Assembly (NCBI RefSeq): GCF_000764305.2
Contig: NW_025936631.1
Coordinates: 124,001 to 188,000, forward strand
Reading direction: 5' to 3'
DNA from: Hyalella azteca
Taxonomy: Eukaryota > Arthropoda > Malacostraca > Amphipoda > Hyalellidae
DNA: 64,000 bases
This document shows positions 24,130 through 35,329 of the stretch, piece by piece. Made by a program: the position numbers and the translations under genes. The notes under the pieces were generated by a model. It was given only the letters and a program-made list of their open reading frames with translations, ran no database searches and was not told the origin of the DNA. Within the stretch, counting starts at the first letter, position 1, and each line of letters opens with the position of its first letter.

Positions 24130-25093
24130 ATGGAAAGGTGCAAGGGACTATTTCAATCTCTTGTTGTTGCCCTCCGAAGCCGATGGCGCTCCTTAGCGCG
24201 CTGTGCGGTGGCTGTTGTCTCTCTCCGACTACTGCTGCTACTGGGGATGCTTTCACAAGACACCGGTTATTTGAGTAGTAATGTTGACGAAAGATTTTTG
24301 CATCAAGGAAACAATGTGAATGGCAACATCCTCATCGATCTAACCAATTTTGAGTACCTTCAAAATCCAAGAATTTGTAATGGCTCAGCTGAAGATGTGT
24401 TGGCACTTGTTTTGGTTCTCTCACATCCTAGTCACATTAATCACAGAAAGGTGCTTCGAGAACAAATGCCTCAGGAAATTTTGGCGGAAATTGGTATGAG
24501 ACGAGTTTTTCTAATAGGCGATCCAAATGTAAGCCAAAAAAAAACACCCGCGGGTTCATCAGAGCAAAATTGATGAGGAAAATAACAAGTTTAATGATAT
24601 TGTCCAAGGCAATTTCCTGGATCACTATCGCAATCTCACCTACAAGACCGTCATGGGCCTGACTTGGGCTACGCGCTTTTGCTCTCGTGCGGCGTTCATA
24701 ATCAAGATGGATGATGACATAACAGTGAATTTTTTTCACGTACGACAACTTTTGCAAACCAGGTACGCTAACATAAAAAACGTTCTATTAGGAAGAGCTC
24801 TAATTAAGACGAAGCCTTTTAGAAGAAACAGCAAATGGCAGGTAACGCAAGAGGAATATGTTGGTGATGAATACCCCACCTATATAAACGGATGGTTCTA
24901 CATGATACCAATGGAAACTGTTCGGAAACTGGTAGCAAACGCTCACAGATTTCGATATTTTTGGCTTGAAGACGTCTTTGTAACTGGGATAATGGCGCAA
25001 GACCTGCAAATAGAACGGCGAAACATTGACACCAAGAAGTTTGTCACGTGCTTTCGTGGAAAAAGCGCCCACAAGATAAGGAGTTTCTTGTGA
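24130..25093 (+). CDS. Beta-1,3-galactosyltransferase-like (GT31), frame broken at an A9 run
   Basis: A Golgi-type glycosyltransferase expected to transfer a sugar from a UDP donor in beta-1,3 linkage. Residues about 22-41 (ARCAVAVVSLRLLLLLGML) form the type II anchor. LTNFEYLQNPRIC precedes the catalytic domain, which begins LALVLVLSHPSHINHRKVLRE (equivalent to the family R-x-x-x-R). The frame from 24130 stops at 24573. The next frame runs on from the A9 run at 24536-24544 with HPRVHQSKIDEENNKF and KTVMGLTWATRF, then KMDDDITVNF (metal/UDP-binding DDD), YPTYINGWFYMIP, WLEDVFVTGIM and a stop at 25093. One A fewer would unite about 320 residues, near the family size. Single coding exon downstream of a splice acceptor; AATAAA at 25193. 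The break may be real or a homopolymer error. Exact acceptor sugar is unknown. Confidence 0.85.
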
Positions 25094-25986
25094 GTATTAT
25101 TGCAATGTTATTGGTGTCCCATTGAAAAACTTTATGATTTATTCACTTGGAATTTAATGGACCAGTACGAAGACTTCAATTTATATTGAAAAAATAAATA
25201 GTGGCTTGGCAGGGAATGGTATCAATTTTTTAATAGATTTCTTTATTTATTCATTTTATTGCATACAACAAATATTTCTGTGCGGAAGCCCAGTCAAAAG
25301 CCAAAATAAGGGTAACAGTGAGGCCATTTTCAAAAAGCTTTCTGATCTGAAAGAAGTATTGCAAGAATAAGCAGGCATTTACCTATTTACATGCCATTTG
25401 ATAAAGAAACACAATTTGAGTTGAAACCTCAAAGAAGACTTTGCTGTTGATAACTTTGGGGTTGTTAAATAGAATGAACAGAAATACACTGACATACTTA
25501 TCGCATTATCTGAAGGACCTTCATTTAAATGCATGGAAAGAAACTCAAGGTTTCGTGCTGGCCAGAGAAACAAGATTACTTGTATGACTTACGACTGGGC
25601 GGATGTTCGTCAGAAGATAGTTCCTCCAAAATAGCTTCAAAGAGGAGCCTGTTCTATGTACCAGAACTTAGCAACCATGTGTAATGTAATATTTCGTGTT
25701 AAACATTTTACATACAATGTTTTTCACTAAAATGACATTTGTTTCATTAATCACATTTCTGAACATTTTATGTAAACTTTGGCAATAAAAGAGGGAAAAG
25801 GCAAAAAATTAGTCTATCTAGTAGTATTTTTATCTGGTCTAAAGTATGGTGGCAAAGTTTCATTAGCCAAAAAATTAAAGTAACTAATGATAATACTACG
25901 AAGTGAATGTGAGGTCTCAATGTGGATTCAATTTATTGATTAAAAAATTTGTTTACTCACTAAGATTCATCAAAAATAAACGAGGT
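25094..25986 (+). other. 3' flank of galactosyltransferase-like gene
   Basis: Holds the polyadenylation signal AATAAA at 25193-25198 and otherwise AT-rich sequence without a gene. The duplicated unit ends at CGAGGTGTC near 25986. Confidence 0.6.
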
Positions 25987-26296
25987 GTCCCGCTCTCTTC
26001 GTTTTAAGTAAGATCACAGACTGATCAGTGTCCGGGAATTCTAATTCCATTAAAGATTAGGTTCAGGGAACTGACAACTATATATATACAGAGGTTGTCT
26101 GCTCGTAGTCTATATATAAGGCAAGAGGTGACGACGATGGGTGGTTTCTAGAAACGCACGGCCTTAAAGGCCCGTTCACACTAGGGGCAACACACGGGAG
26201 TCAAGCTCCTCACCGCCCCTCTGCGCAGCGTCTACATGCGCTTCTTTTGGGCAACGAACCGATTGACAAGCTAGCGATTGACAGGGGCCATGCCTC

Positions 26297-26501
26297 ATGC
26301 AACACAAGCGCGGCACTTGGTCGATAGCTGCCTGTGGTCTAGTGAGGTTGATTGCGTACGCTGGTCCGTCACACCAAAGGTCGACTAACACCACACTCGT
26401 TTGGAGTCACTCTCTAGTAGAGAGCCTAATTGATCTTTATAGAGAACATGAATGCCTATGGAGTGTTCGGTCAGAGGTACAAAAATCGAAATGAAAATGA
26501 T
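26297..26501 (+). pseudogene. MADF-domain exon (partial) of the Harbinger-type element
   Basis: The frame reads SLVESLIDLYREHECLWSVR then SE. This is the first helix and CLW motif of a MADF domain (family pattern: L-I-x-x-Y-x-x-x-x-C-L-W). Skipping one base at 26477 gives YKNRNEND, the expected Y-K-N/D-R continuation, and runs straight into a GTAAGT donor at 26502. So the exon looks real but carries a one-base frame error, or the frame is crossed by a sequencing error. The remaining two helices should lie in a following exon, which I did not find. The start is uncertain: the first Met of the open frame at 26297 precedes a stretch unlike the family. Confidence 0.6.
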
Positions 26502-27105
26502 GTAAGTTATTTCTTACATGACGTGTTTAGTTTATGTCATTTTAGCTACTCCTGACAATTTTTGCATTACCGTTTAGCGATTTGAAAGGATGATATAATA
26601 TTGGTACGAATATTGGCACTATATTTTTTCATAAACTGTATTTTTTAATGTGTTTGTTTTCTAATTATGATGACTATGCTTAATTCTCGTTTACAACTGG
26701 CATAGTACGAAGAATGACGGACTTCGTGTTTATTACAACAAAAATATCTCGCCGCATAGCATTTGATAATAAATAGAGATGGATTCAACGGCCACAAACA
26801 ATTACAATGTATACTTTTCTTAACCGCAGCACACGTGAGAACAATGGCCCACAGCTCAAATTCGGTACCATCCATCCTCACTGACGTCTAGGTGGCAACT
26901 AGTGTTCACCACAGCTCTCGGTCTCGAGCTACCGCTTACAAAAGGGAGCGCAACCGTGGGTAACAAAATTGACTCGTAAACCGGCCCTGGGCCCAACGCC
27001 AACCATCAGCATGCAATATCTACACATAGCCTCAGATCAATGAGCTGTGGGTAACTCCAGCTTACAGTAAATCCGATTTGTACAACACAACCACTACTTC
27101 ACAGC

Positions 27106-27238
27106 GCCGGAGCACAACTGGCCGGAGCGCAACAGGCCCTACCGCAACAGAGGCGCAGCCTCGCAGATTAGGTTAGGTTACATTAGGAGTAGCCTGTTGC
27201 GGTAGGGCCTGTTGCGCTCCGGCCTGTTGTGCTCCGGC
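27106..27238. repeat. Near-perfect hairpin, two 45-bp arms, 43-bp loop
   Basis: Arms 27106-27150 and 27194-27238 are inverse of each other at 44 of 45 positions. They are GC-rich in an AT-rich region and built from short units (GCCGGAGC then A/G-CAACAG). The loop contains TTAGGTTAGGTTA, about two and a half copies of the arthropod telomere motif TTAGG. Two more GTGCTCCGGCCTGT-type units follow to about 27258. Confidence 0.93.
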
Positions 27239-27479
27239 CTGTATGTGCTCCGGCCTGTGACTGAACGGCGCTGTTATGGTGGGCGCTTTGTATCAAAAGC
27301 CGTGAAGATGCCCGGCTGCGTTACGCTCGGGAAGGTATATGAATCGCACTGTGGACTTGGGCTATGCTGACCTCTAGCTATCCACCCGTACAAAAGTAGT
27401 GTGCACGGTTGTGCGCGGTGAGGCACTGCTGCAAACGCCTCACCGCGCATGTCGTTGACCCTAATGTAAACGGGCCTTA

Positions 27480-27645
27480 AAAATCAGTCGAATGACGTTC
27501 TGTGTGACTGTGGCTAGTGATTGCGCTAGTGGTAGTTACTGACAACCATGCAGCCTCGTAGGGAGGAAAAGTAAGATTTCTTCCTGCTAGGACGAAGCAA
27601 GGCTGTTTCAGAGCGACGGGCAATAGCAAGTGAAACCTGCCAAGA
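27480..27645 (+). repeat. Duplicated flank, partner of 18744-18905
   Basis: See the 18744 entry. This copy keeps only GTGAAACCTGCCAAGA of the 47-bp minisatellite before diverging. About 27735-27875 again matches DNA beyond the array (20045-20205). Confidence 0.8.
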
Positions 27646-28300
27646 AAAGATCTAGAATATTTGGGGTCTGTTTACCCCTAAAATGGGTTGGCTTGGTGAT
27701 GTTCTGGATTAAAACATGATTACAAATTTGAAAATGGTTGGCGGATTTTTATTTATTATAATTAAAATCAAACTACTGAACAACGCGAATAATTTTTCGG
27801 TTCCTATTGTAACATTTTACAAATAAGACTGTAGAAATGGACAGTAGACATGAATATTAGGCCCATCAGAAGTCAGATTATCAAGACACTCCTAAATACA
27901 GGTAGCGGCTTTACGTGTTGCCTATAAGTACTGTTTAGTATACGTAACTGCTAACAGTGATATTATCAGAACATTTCGGCGCAAAGTTACGTCTAGGAGT
28001 GATACGTAATTTTACGCCAGCTCTGAGGACACGTAAGTCGATTTACGCACAACTTTTGAGTGGGGTGAAGCGATAAGAAATCATTGATTTATCAAAAATG
28101 CGGTGAATCGTGAAGGATTTTTGTTGATAATTTAATAAAGAAATTGTACATGTGCTATTAGTGAACAAATTTCTGTCGTGTTTATATCAGAAACTACCTA
28201 CTACAATTCTTGTAACATTCTTTATGGAAATGAAAAGCAAATGTCAATTTTGAAAGAAAACTCTGATGATCAAAATCATATCTCTATTGACTAAAATCCG
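27646..28300. other. Diverged duplicated DNA, no gene
   Basis: Includes the 27735-27875 block related to 20045-20205. Nothing else is recognised. Confidence 0.45.
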
Positions 28301-28317
28301 TACCCGGATCAAGTGAC

Positions 28318-28998
28318 TAAAACCCGTACCCGCACCGATCTGCCGGACCTGAATCACGAAAAAAATGTAAGGCGGTAAATCATCTGAAACGTCGAGAAAA
28401 CTTGAAATTATGCATACAAAATTTTCAAACTTTACGTCCGGCCTTCTCCTCACATTAGGGTTTCAGGAAAGTTCATTTCTCGATCGAACCAATCGATAGT
28501 AAATGCTCTGTAACGTCCAAAAAGAATTAAAACATTTTTACCCTTGCTTCTTGTTTTATTTCTATACTTTGATTGGGTAAATGAATAAACAACTGCGGTA
28601 CAAGTGTTTTATATTTTTTGGAGGTTTCAAAACATCATTCGACTTGTTCGATCGAAAATGCATTTTTTTTTAGCCTGATTACACAGGTCCAGAAGCGCCG
28701 CATCATTTTGGGGTTCGCTGCACCTGACATGAAATTTTCCAAGTAAATAGAAAAAATTATGTTTAAATGTTTGTTTTCTTGACGTTTCAGAGCCTTTTCT
28801 ATCGATTAATATAGTTCGCTCGAAAATTTATTTTTCTTGAGACCCTGATGTGCTGGTCAGTCGAAATTTTTCTACGTAAATTTGAAAATCATATATCTTT
28901 AAAATTTCACGTTTTCTCGACGCTTCAGTTGATTTGCATCATTTTATTTTTCATTATCCTAGCCCGGTGGATCTGTCCGAGTCGATCGGGGTTCTAGA
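28318..28998. repeat. Imperfect ~0.7-kb inverted-repeat element
   Basis: CTGAAACGTCGAGAAAACTT at about 28385 is answered by the inverse of CTGAAGCGTCGAGAAAACGT at about 28925, with a third related copy near 28785. Outer parts (CCGATCTGCCGGAC and CGGACAGATCCACCGG inverse) are weaker. No target duplication found. Confidence 0.4.
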
Positions 28999-29501
28999 TT
29001 TTAATTAAAATAACAAGGAGCTTGACCAGTCAAGAACTGTTTCCAATTGCAAATGATGAAAGATTGAGATATCTTAGTAACTATCAAAACTATTTGGATT
29101 CAAAGACACAAAATTTGAAATAAGCTCCCTATTAAAACCCATGTCTGAAATATATATTCTGCATTCTAATTAATAAAAAATGCATTTGTCTAAAAAAAGT
29201 ATTTGCAATATTGAAAGAAAACTTGAAAATTTTGTAATTTACTAAATGAGCAGATTTTTCATGATCTACACCAAAGTAAGCAGGTAGCTCTCAAAATAAT
29301 TAGATAAAATCATGTATTTATTTAAAGCATTATGGCCAAATAAGTGTCTTTTACATGAACCTGTAAATGAAATAAATTTTAAACCTTTTGTAAACATAAT
29401 TATGATTTCATATATTATTACGAAAATATTTTTCAAACATTACATCATTTGTGATAATAAATAGAACCAAAATTTGTAATATTTAAAGAAATTGTCTGAC
29501 T
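28999..29501. other. No gene seen
   Basis: Very AT-rich, no coding segment. Confidence 0.45.
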
Positions 29502-30295
29502 CATAACATAACATAGACGGCACTGAAGAAATAGGCCATGGCCTGTTGCCGATTCACGGACATTTCGTAGCTTGCTCAGAGATAAAAAAAAAACGGGCTT
29601 TTGACCAGATCTTTTCAAACTGGCATTGGTCTAAACTAGCTACTAAACTTTTGCTAGGTTCGTAAGGGGCTAGGCATTTCAAGTCTGAACAGTTGCTTCT
29701 TCACAACTTAGTCTAGTTTGTTCGTGAACGCGTTCATACTCAGAGCGTCAACGATGCTATCAGGGAGGCTGTTCCACGTGTCGGTGACTCGAAGCGAGAA
29801 GAAATATTATCGCATGGAGGAGATGCACCGCAGCTTTTTTGTTTTAACGTGGCCCCTGGTGCTGGTTCTTGTTTCAAATTCTAGTAATCCTTCTGAGACC
29901 TTGTGTTAATCATGCACGAGTATACTTGTATTCCTCAATGAGGTCACCACGCAGACATCGGTAACAGTTGCTTGGAAGCTTCATAATCTATTAACCTTTC
30001 TTCCAAAGCCTTGCCCTTTAAGCCTGGAATTGCACTTTTTGACCACTCTCGACAAATTCTTCTCTTTTCAAGTTTTGGTGACAACACGGTCCTAGATTTT
30101 GGTCCAAAATCTAGGTTCAAGCGCACGACAGCGACAAACAGCTTCATCGCTTCTGCATTTAGGAACTCGAAGGAGCTAGAGTCGTGTCAGTCCTAGCATT
30201 TTTTTTTTGTCGGGTCAGTCCTAGCATTTTCATTTATCCATTTGCGTTTCAACATGCGTGGAAAATTTTAACTCCATATCAACATAAATCTGTTC
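29502..30295 (-). mobile_element. Antisense LINE 3' portion
   Basis: Read on the minus strand: YVDMELKFSTHVETQMDK, then SSFEFLNAEAMKLFVAVVR, IPGLKGKALEERL, a decayed LRVTDTWNSLPDSIVDALSM block, then the 3' untranslated box with an AGGCC-AT-GGCCT hairpin (29533-29544) and the (CATAA)n tail at 29502-29515. Stops and frameshifts are present. At about 30295 it abuts sense LINE DNA. Confidence 0.88.
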
Positions 30296-30889
30296 TTCAG
30301 CAGTGTGTTCAAGATGAGGACTTGAACAGTATTCCAGATATTGAGGAGCGCCCAGTCGGCTCGAAGTTAACAGGTTATGAAATACACGAAGAAGAGGTTC
30401 TCAAGCGCCTGGTAGCTCTAAATCCCAACAAGTCATGTGGACCCGACGGCTTCCATCCCAAATTACTCAAAGACTTAGCAACCGTTCTGGCCGGCCCATT
30501 GACAGTATTCTTTCAAAAAACCTTGAACGAAGGAACTTTGCCGTCCGACTGAAAAGACGCTCAAGTAACACCATTGTTCAAAAAAGGTGACAAAAGCAGC
30601 CCCGGCAACTATCGCCTGTCTGTCAGTCTGACAAGTGTTGTTTGTAAGCGAATGGTATCTGTTGTACGGATAGGATTATCGATCACTTGACTGCTCACCA
30701 TCTCCTATCAGATTGTCAACATGGTTTTATTGCCGGCAGATCCTGCACCACTAACTTATTATCTACGTTGAATGATTTGACTCACCTGCTGGACGAAAGG
30801 GAGCCAGTGGATGCATTGTACCTCGATTTTGCCAAAGCATTTGACAGTGTTCCGCATGAGCGGCTGTTGAGTAAAGTGAAGTCTTTGAG
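30296..30889 (+). mobile_element. Sense LINE RT fragment, first unit of a tandem duplication
   Basis: Encodes DLNSIPDIEERPVGSKLTGY, NKSCGPDGFHPKLLKDLATV, LNEGTLPSD followed by a stop where the sister copy has Trp, and then HHLLSDCQHGFIAGRS with LDFAKAFDSVPHERLLSKVK (RT motif A region). It breaks off after KVKSL and jumps back to antisense LINE sequence at about 30890. Confidence 0.88.
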
Positions 30890-31385
30890 TGACTCGAAGC
30901 GAGAAGAAATATTATCGCATGGAGGAGATGCACCGCAGCTTTTTTGTTTTAACGTGGCCCCTGGTGCTGGTTCTTGTTTCAAAATCTAGTAATCCTTCTG
31001 AGACCTTGTGTTAATCATGCACGAGTATACTTGTATTCCTCAATGAGGTCACCACGAAGACGTCGGTAACAGTTGCTTGGAAGCTTCATAATCTTTTAAC
31101 CTTTCTTCCAAATCCTTGCCCCTATAAGCCTGGAATTGCACGTTTTGACCACTCTCGACTAAATTCTTCTCTTTTCAAGTTTTGTTGACAACACGGTCCT
31201 AGATTTTTGTCCAAAATCTAGGTTCGAGCGCACGACGGCGACAAACAGCTTCATCGCTTCTGCATTTAGGAACTCAAAGGAGCTATATAGAGTCGGGTCA
31301 GTCCTAACATTTTATTGCCTTTATTCATTTGCGTTTCAACTGGCTTAGAAAATTTTAACTCCTTATCGACATAAATCTGTTCTTC
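30890..31385 (-). mobile_element. Antisense LINE fragment, second unit of the tandem duplication
   Basis: A close repeat of 29785-30295. The duplicated unit of ~1.1 kb contains the antisense/sense junction, so 29785-30889 and 30890-31975 are imperfect tandem copies. Confidence 0.85.
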
Positions 31386-33133
31386 AGCAGTGTGTTCAAG
31401 ATGAAGACTTGAACAGTATTCCAGATATTGAGGAGCGCTCAGTCAGCTCGAAGCTAACAGGTTTTGAAATACACGAAGAAGAGGTTCTTAAGCGCCTGGT
31501 AGCTCAAAATCCCAACAAGTCATGTGGACCAGACGGCTTCCATCCCAGATTGCTCAAAGAATTAGCAACCGTTCTGGCCGGCCCATTGACAGTATTCTTT
31601 CAAAAAAGCTTGAACGAAGGAATTTTGCCGTCCGACTGGAAAGACGCTCAAGTAACACCATTGTTCAAAAAAAGGTGACAAAAGCAGCCCCGGCAACTAT
31701 CGCCTGACTGTCAGTCTGACAAGTGTTGTTTGTAAGCTAATGGAATCTGTTGTGACGGATAGGATTATCGATTACTTGACTGCTCACCATCTCCTATCAG
31801 ATTGTCAACATGGTTTTATTGCCGGTAGATTCTGCACCACTAACTTATTATCTACGTTGAATGATTTGACTCACCTGCTGGACGAAAGGGAGCCAGTGGA
31901 TGCATTGTACCTCGATTTTGCCAAAGCATTTGACAGTGTTCCGCATGAGCGGCTGTTGAGTAAAGTGAAGTCTTTGAGAATTGAGGGAAACGTACTCCAA
32001 TGGATCAAAGATTTTCTATAGGTAGACGACGTGTCAGTATTAACGGAACCGTGTCAGACTGGGCATCAGTGGGCAGTGGCGTGCCACAAGGAAGCGTTCT
32101 TGGGCCTATTTTGTTCGTTGTTTTTATAAACGATCTGCCAGAAGCAGTGTCCAGCGTGTGCTCCATGTATGCCGACGACAAAAAAGTTTATAATACAGTG
32201 AAGGATGCGTCAAATAAAGCGCAATTGCAAGATGATCTTGACAGTTTAGTTAACTGGGCTGATACGTGGCAGCTGCGGTTTAATGCTGACAAGTGTAAAG
32301 TACTTCACCTTGGGAAGAACAATGAACAGCAAGATTACAGTATGAGAAGACATGGTTGCAACAAGAGAGTAATGATTGAAAAGTCTAGTGTGGAAAAAGA
32401 TCTCGGAGTAGACAAAGGAGCTAAAATTTTCTAAGCATGTTGGAACGCAAACTAACACATCCAACAAACTTCTTGGACTATCAGACGCTCATACGAGTTC
32501 CTAGATGCAAAAGCGTTGGAAAGTTGTGTGGTCACCGAGATTTGAAAAGGACAAAAATTTAATAGAGAATGTTCAAAGACGTGAAAGAAGGGTAATTTCA
32601 GGCTTGAAGGGCAAGTCCTATGAAGAAAGATTAAAGGTTATGAAGCTTCCAAGCCTCAGTTATCGACGTCTGTGTGGGGACCTCATTAAAGTATACAAGT
32701 ATACTTATGGTTTATACAAGGTCCCCGAAGGATTACTAGAATTTGAAACAAGAACTAACACCAAAGGCCACGGCTATAAACTAAAAAAACTGCGCTGCAA
32801 CTTCTCCTCGCGACAACATTTCTTCTCGCTACGAATCACCGACATGTGGAACAGCCTTCCCGATGACATCGTTGGCGCTCCAAATATGAACACGTTCAAG
32901 AACAGACTAGATAAAGGTACCGTATGTAAAAATATATGTTCAGATTTGAAATGCCTAGCACCATATCGAACCCGGTGGAAGTCTGATAGCTATTTCAAAC
33001 TATCGTTAGTCATGGAAAGATCAAGTCAAATGACACGATTTTAGATCTTCTATGACCAAGGCACGAAAAGGAAAAGAATCGGCGACAGGCCACATCAGGC
33101 CTACACTTCAGCGCCGACATCGCTATGTTATGT
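31386..33133 (+). mobile_element. Sense LINE, RT to 3' terminus (CR1/L2/jockey-like)
   Basis: The longest LINE body. Segments in order: DLNSIPDIEERSVSSKLTGF, NKSCGPDGFHPRLLKELATV, DAQVTPLFKK with one extra A causing a frameshift near 31672, SVVCKLMESVVTDRIIDYLT, LDFAKAFDSVPHERLL, IEGNVLQWIKDFL with a second frameshift near 32020, VPQGSVLGPILFVVFINDLP, CSMYADDKKVYN (catalytic YADD present), a deletion near 32340, then IPGLKGK-type, FSLRITDMWNSLPDDIVGAP and NTFKNRLDK blocks. The 3' end has the hairpin at 33087-33102 and a short ATGTT tail. Not functional as it stands. Confidence 0.92.
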
Positions 33134-35110
33134 TATAAACTAACAAGCCATTTTCCGCTATTGATTTCCCAATAATTACTCTCTTGTTGCAACCATGTCT
33201 TCTCATACTGTATCGAGCACACACTGGACACAACTTCTGGCAGAGTGTTTATAAACGCAACAAATAAAACAGGATCGAGAACGCTTCCTTGTGAGATGTC
33301 ACTGCCCACTGAAGCCCAGTCTGATACGGCCCCGTTAATACTGACGCGTTGCCGTCTACCTACTAGAAAATCTTTGATCCATTGGAGTATATTTCCCGCA
33401 ATTCCAAAGGCTTCACTTCACGCAACTGCTTTTAATGCGGAACACTGACAAATGCTTTTACAAAATTGAGGAATACATACACTGCAAGCACTGGTTTCAT
33501 TTCGTCAAGCAGGATAGTCCCATCATTCAAAGTAGACAAGAGGTTAGTGGTTCAGGATCTACCGGCGACAAAGTCATGATGACAGTCTGATAAGGAATGG
33601 TCAACAGTCCAGTGATCGATCATCCTATCCTTCACAACAGAATCTATTACCTTACAATCAACACTTATATAAGACTAACAGGGCGATAGTGGCCCGGGCT
33701 ACATTTGTCACATTGTTTGAACGTTGGTGACTATTGAGCTTCTTTCCACTTGGCAGGCAAGGTCCCTTCGTTCAAGGTGCTTCGAAAAATACAGCCAAAG
33801 AGAGGACTAAGACGGTTGCTAATTTTTTTTCGGTAATCAGAGGTGAAAGCCGCCAGGTCCGTTTAACGTGTATCATTCCTGTATATCATATTCATAACTT
33901 TCAACTACGAGCTCACTGGGCGCTCCTCGATCGGTATAGTTGGAATACTGTTCAAGTCCTTATCTGTAAAGACGTTACTAAATAATAAAGAACGTTAGGA
34001 TTGCTTTCGTCAGAGGGTATATTTTGCTGATCTAATTTCAAATCAGAGATACAATCGTTCGTCTCGCACTTCAACCAGCGTACAAAAAGTAGGCTCTCGG
34101 GTTTTGTTCTGATTTTTTGCCATATATTTTTCAATATTTTCACTGCGTTGCGACGACTTTCTTTAGTTTTGTTTCGAGCTCCTGCGAATAAGTTATGATC
34201 AGCAACATCTCGAATCTGGAGATAAAGCTAGCAGGTTTCTTTTTTATCTTTATCATAGCTACTTCAGGGGGTTTTATATAGTCGCCTTTTGCAAGGTATA
34301 AACGCTCACGCTTCCAAAACGCCGCTTTTATGTAGCAACTAATCATGAAAAACAATTATTGGTGGTGGCTTATGTCCAACAAAGCCGATCGTGTCAAAGC
34401 TCATCCAACATCGATTTATCACTAGTAAACATTAGGTATAAACCATTGGGAGTTAATTCGCCTAGTTAGTCAAATTAGAAATCGGGAACTGTAGGTTGTT
34501 GGGAGAATAGCTGGAGAGTCAGTTGAAAGAGACACGTGGCGCCGAATACAGAGATTCCTATAGCATCCTGATACGCTATCCTTTTACGTTTCCAGTGTTC
34601 CGAACGATTTAATCAACAAGCTTTAATCCTAGATGAACTTACGTTACACCAATTAGTACCCAACTGTATAAACCTTGTTAACTTGCTTTCTGAATAAAAT
34701 TATGAACTGGAACGCTTACAAGTGCCATTTATAAATCCAGTGTTATCAAACAAACAACGCAATCAGTTTACGAACGATCACAATAGGCCTATCTGCAGTG
34801 CCCCAGCTGATGCGGCAGCTGAAAGGCCCGACAGTCTCTCACAGACTACACGAACAATGATGCCGGGTGATTTGCATTCCTTGGAGATAAACCATCTGTC
34901 CAGTCTACTTGTGGATGGCTAAAGTCACCAACGATCAATGTATGCGACCTAATGGAAGTCATGCTCGGCGAAAGGTTGTTTATTACTTTATCATTGTCAA
35001 AAGAACTGTTTGGTGATCTATACACAACCCCTATATGAAGAGGCAGTCATTTAGAGAAAGCTCGTACCACACAAATTTTTAAGAACCACCAGGTTGTCCT
35101 GCACTTTTAG
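33134..35110 (-). mobile_element. Decayed antisense LINE, copy 2
   Basis: Same endonuclease, linker and RT remnants as 21936-23910, with extra substitutions at 33134-33660 and none seen beyond. The same internal deletion of the YADD region is present, so it predates the duplication. Confidence 0.85.
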
Positions 35111-35116
35111 ATATAT

Positions 35117-35149
35117 ACAGTCAATTTCTTTTATAAAGAAATTGACTGT
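35117..35149. repeat. 33-bp perfect hairpin, duplicate
   Basis: Identical to 23917-23949. Confidence 0.9.
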
Positions 35150-35329
35150 CTCTAAGATAACATATTATGAAATCATTTATATTATCTCCCAAATTAACAA
35201 CCTACCATTTTTTTCAAAATAGTACAGTAAATAGATCAAAGGCTTAACTACCTTTGTAGCATTTCCTGACGTTTTTTCATCTTATTTCAGGGTTCAAGAT
35301 TTCAAGAGGTTTGTGAAAACCTGAACGTC

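Larger units (their letters stand above)
21845..25986 (+). repeat. 4.1-kb segmental duplication, copy 1
   Basis: It aligns at a constant ~11,200-bp offset with 33053-36867. The outer few hundred bases at each end carry many substitutions, whereas 22480 to about 25850 looks identical apart from four clustered substitutions at about 24247-24388 and a 321-bp block (24463-24783) missing from copy 2. Contents: LINE tail, antisense LINE and galactosyltransferase-like gene. Confidence 0.93.
26168..27477 (+). mobile_element. Harbinger-type (PIF/Harbinger) DNA transposon, 1.3 kb
   Basis: The ends AGGCCCGTTCACACTAGGG and the inverse of AGGCCCGTTTACATTAGGG are flanked by TAA on both sides (26165-26167 and 27478-27480). 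Three-base TAA/TTA duplications are the hallmark of PIF/Harbinger. Further in, both ends carry a GCGGTGAGGCG-like block. It contains one exon of a MADF (Myb/SANT-class) domain, the kind of accessory DNA-binding protein such elements encode, and a 45-bp-arm hairpin. No DDE transposase is seen, so the copy is non-autonomous or internally deleted. The related locus at 18742 lacks the insertion. Confidence 0.7.

Noticed and set aside
29502..33133. Twin-priming inversion as the origin of the LINE chimera
   Set aside because: Twin priming inverts a more 5' segment; here the inverted part is the 3' terminus with its own tail, so separate insertions or rearrangement fit better.
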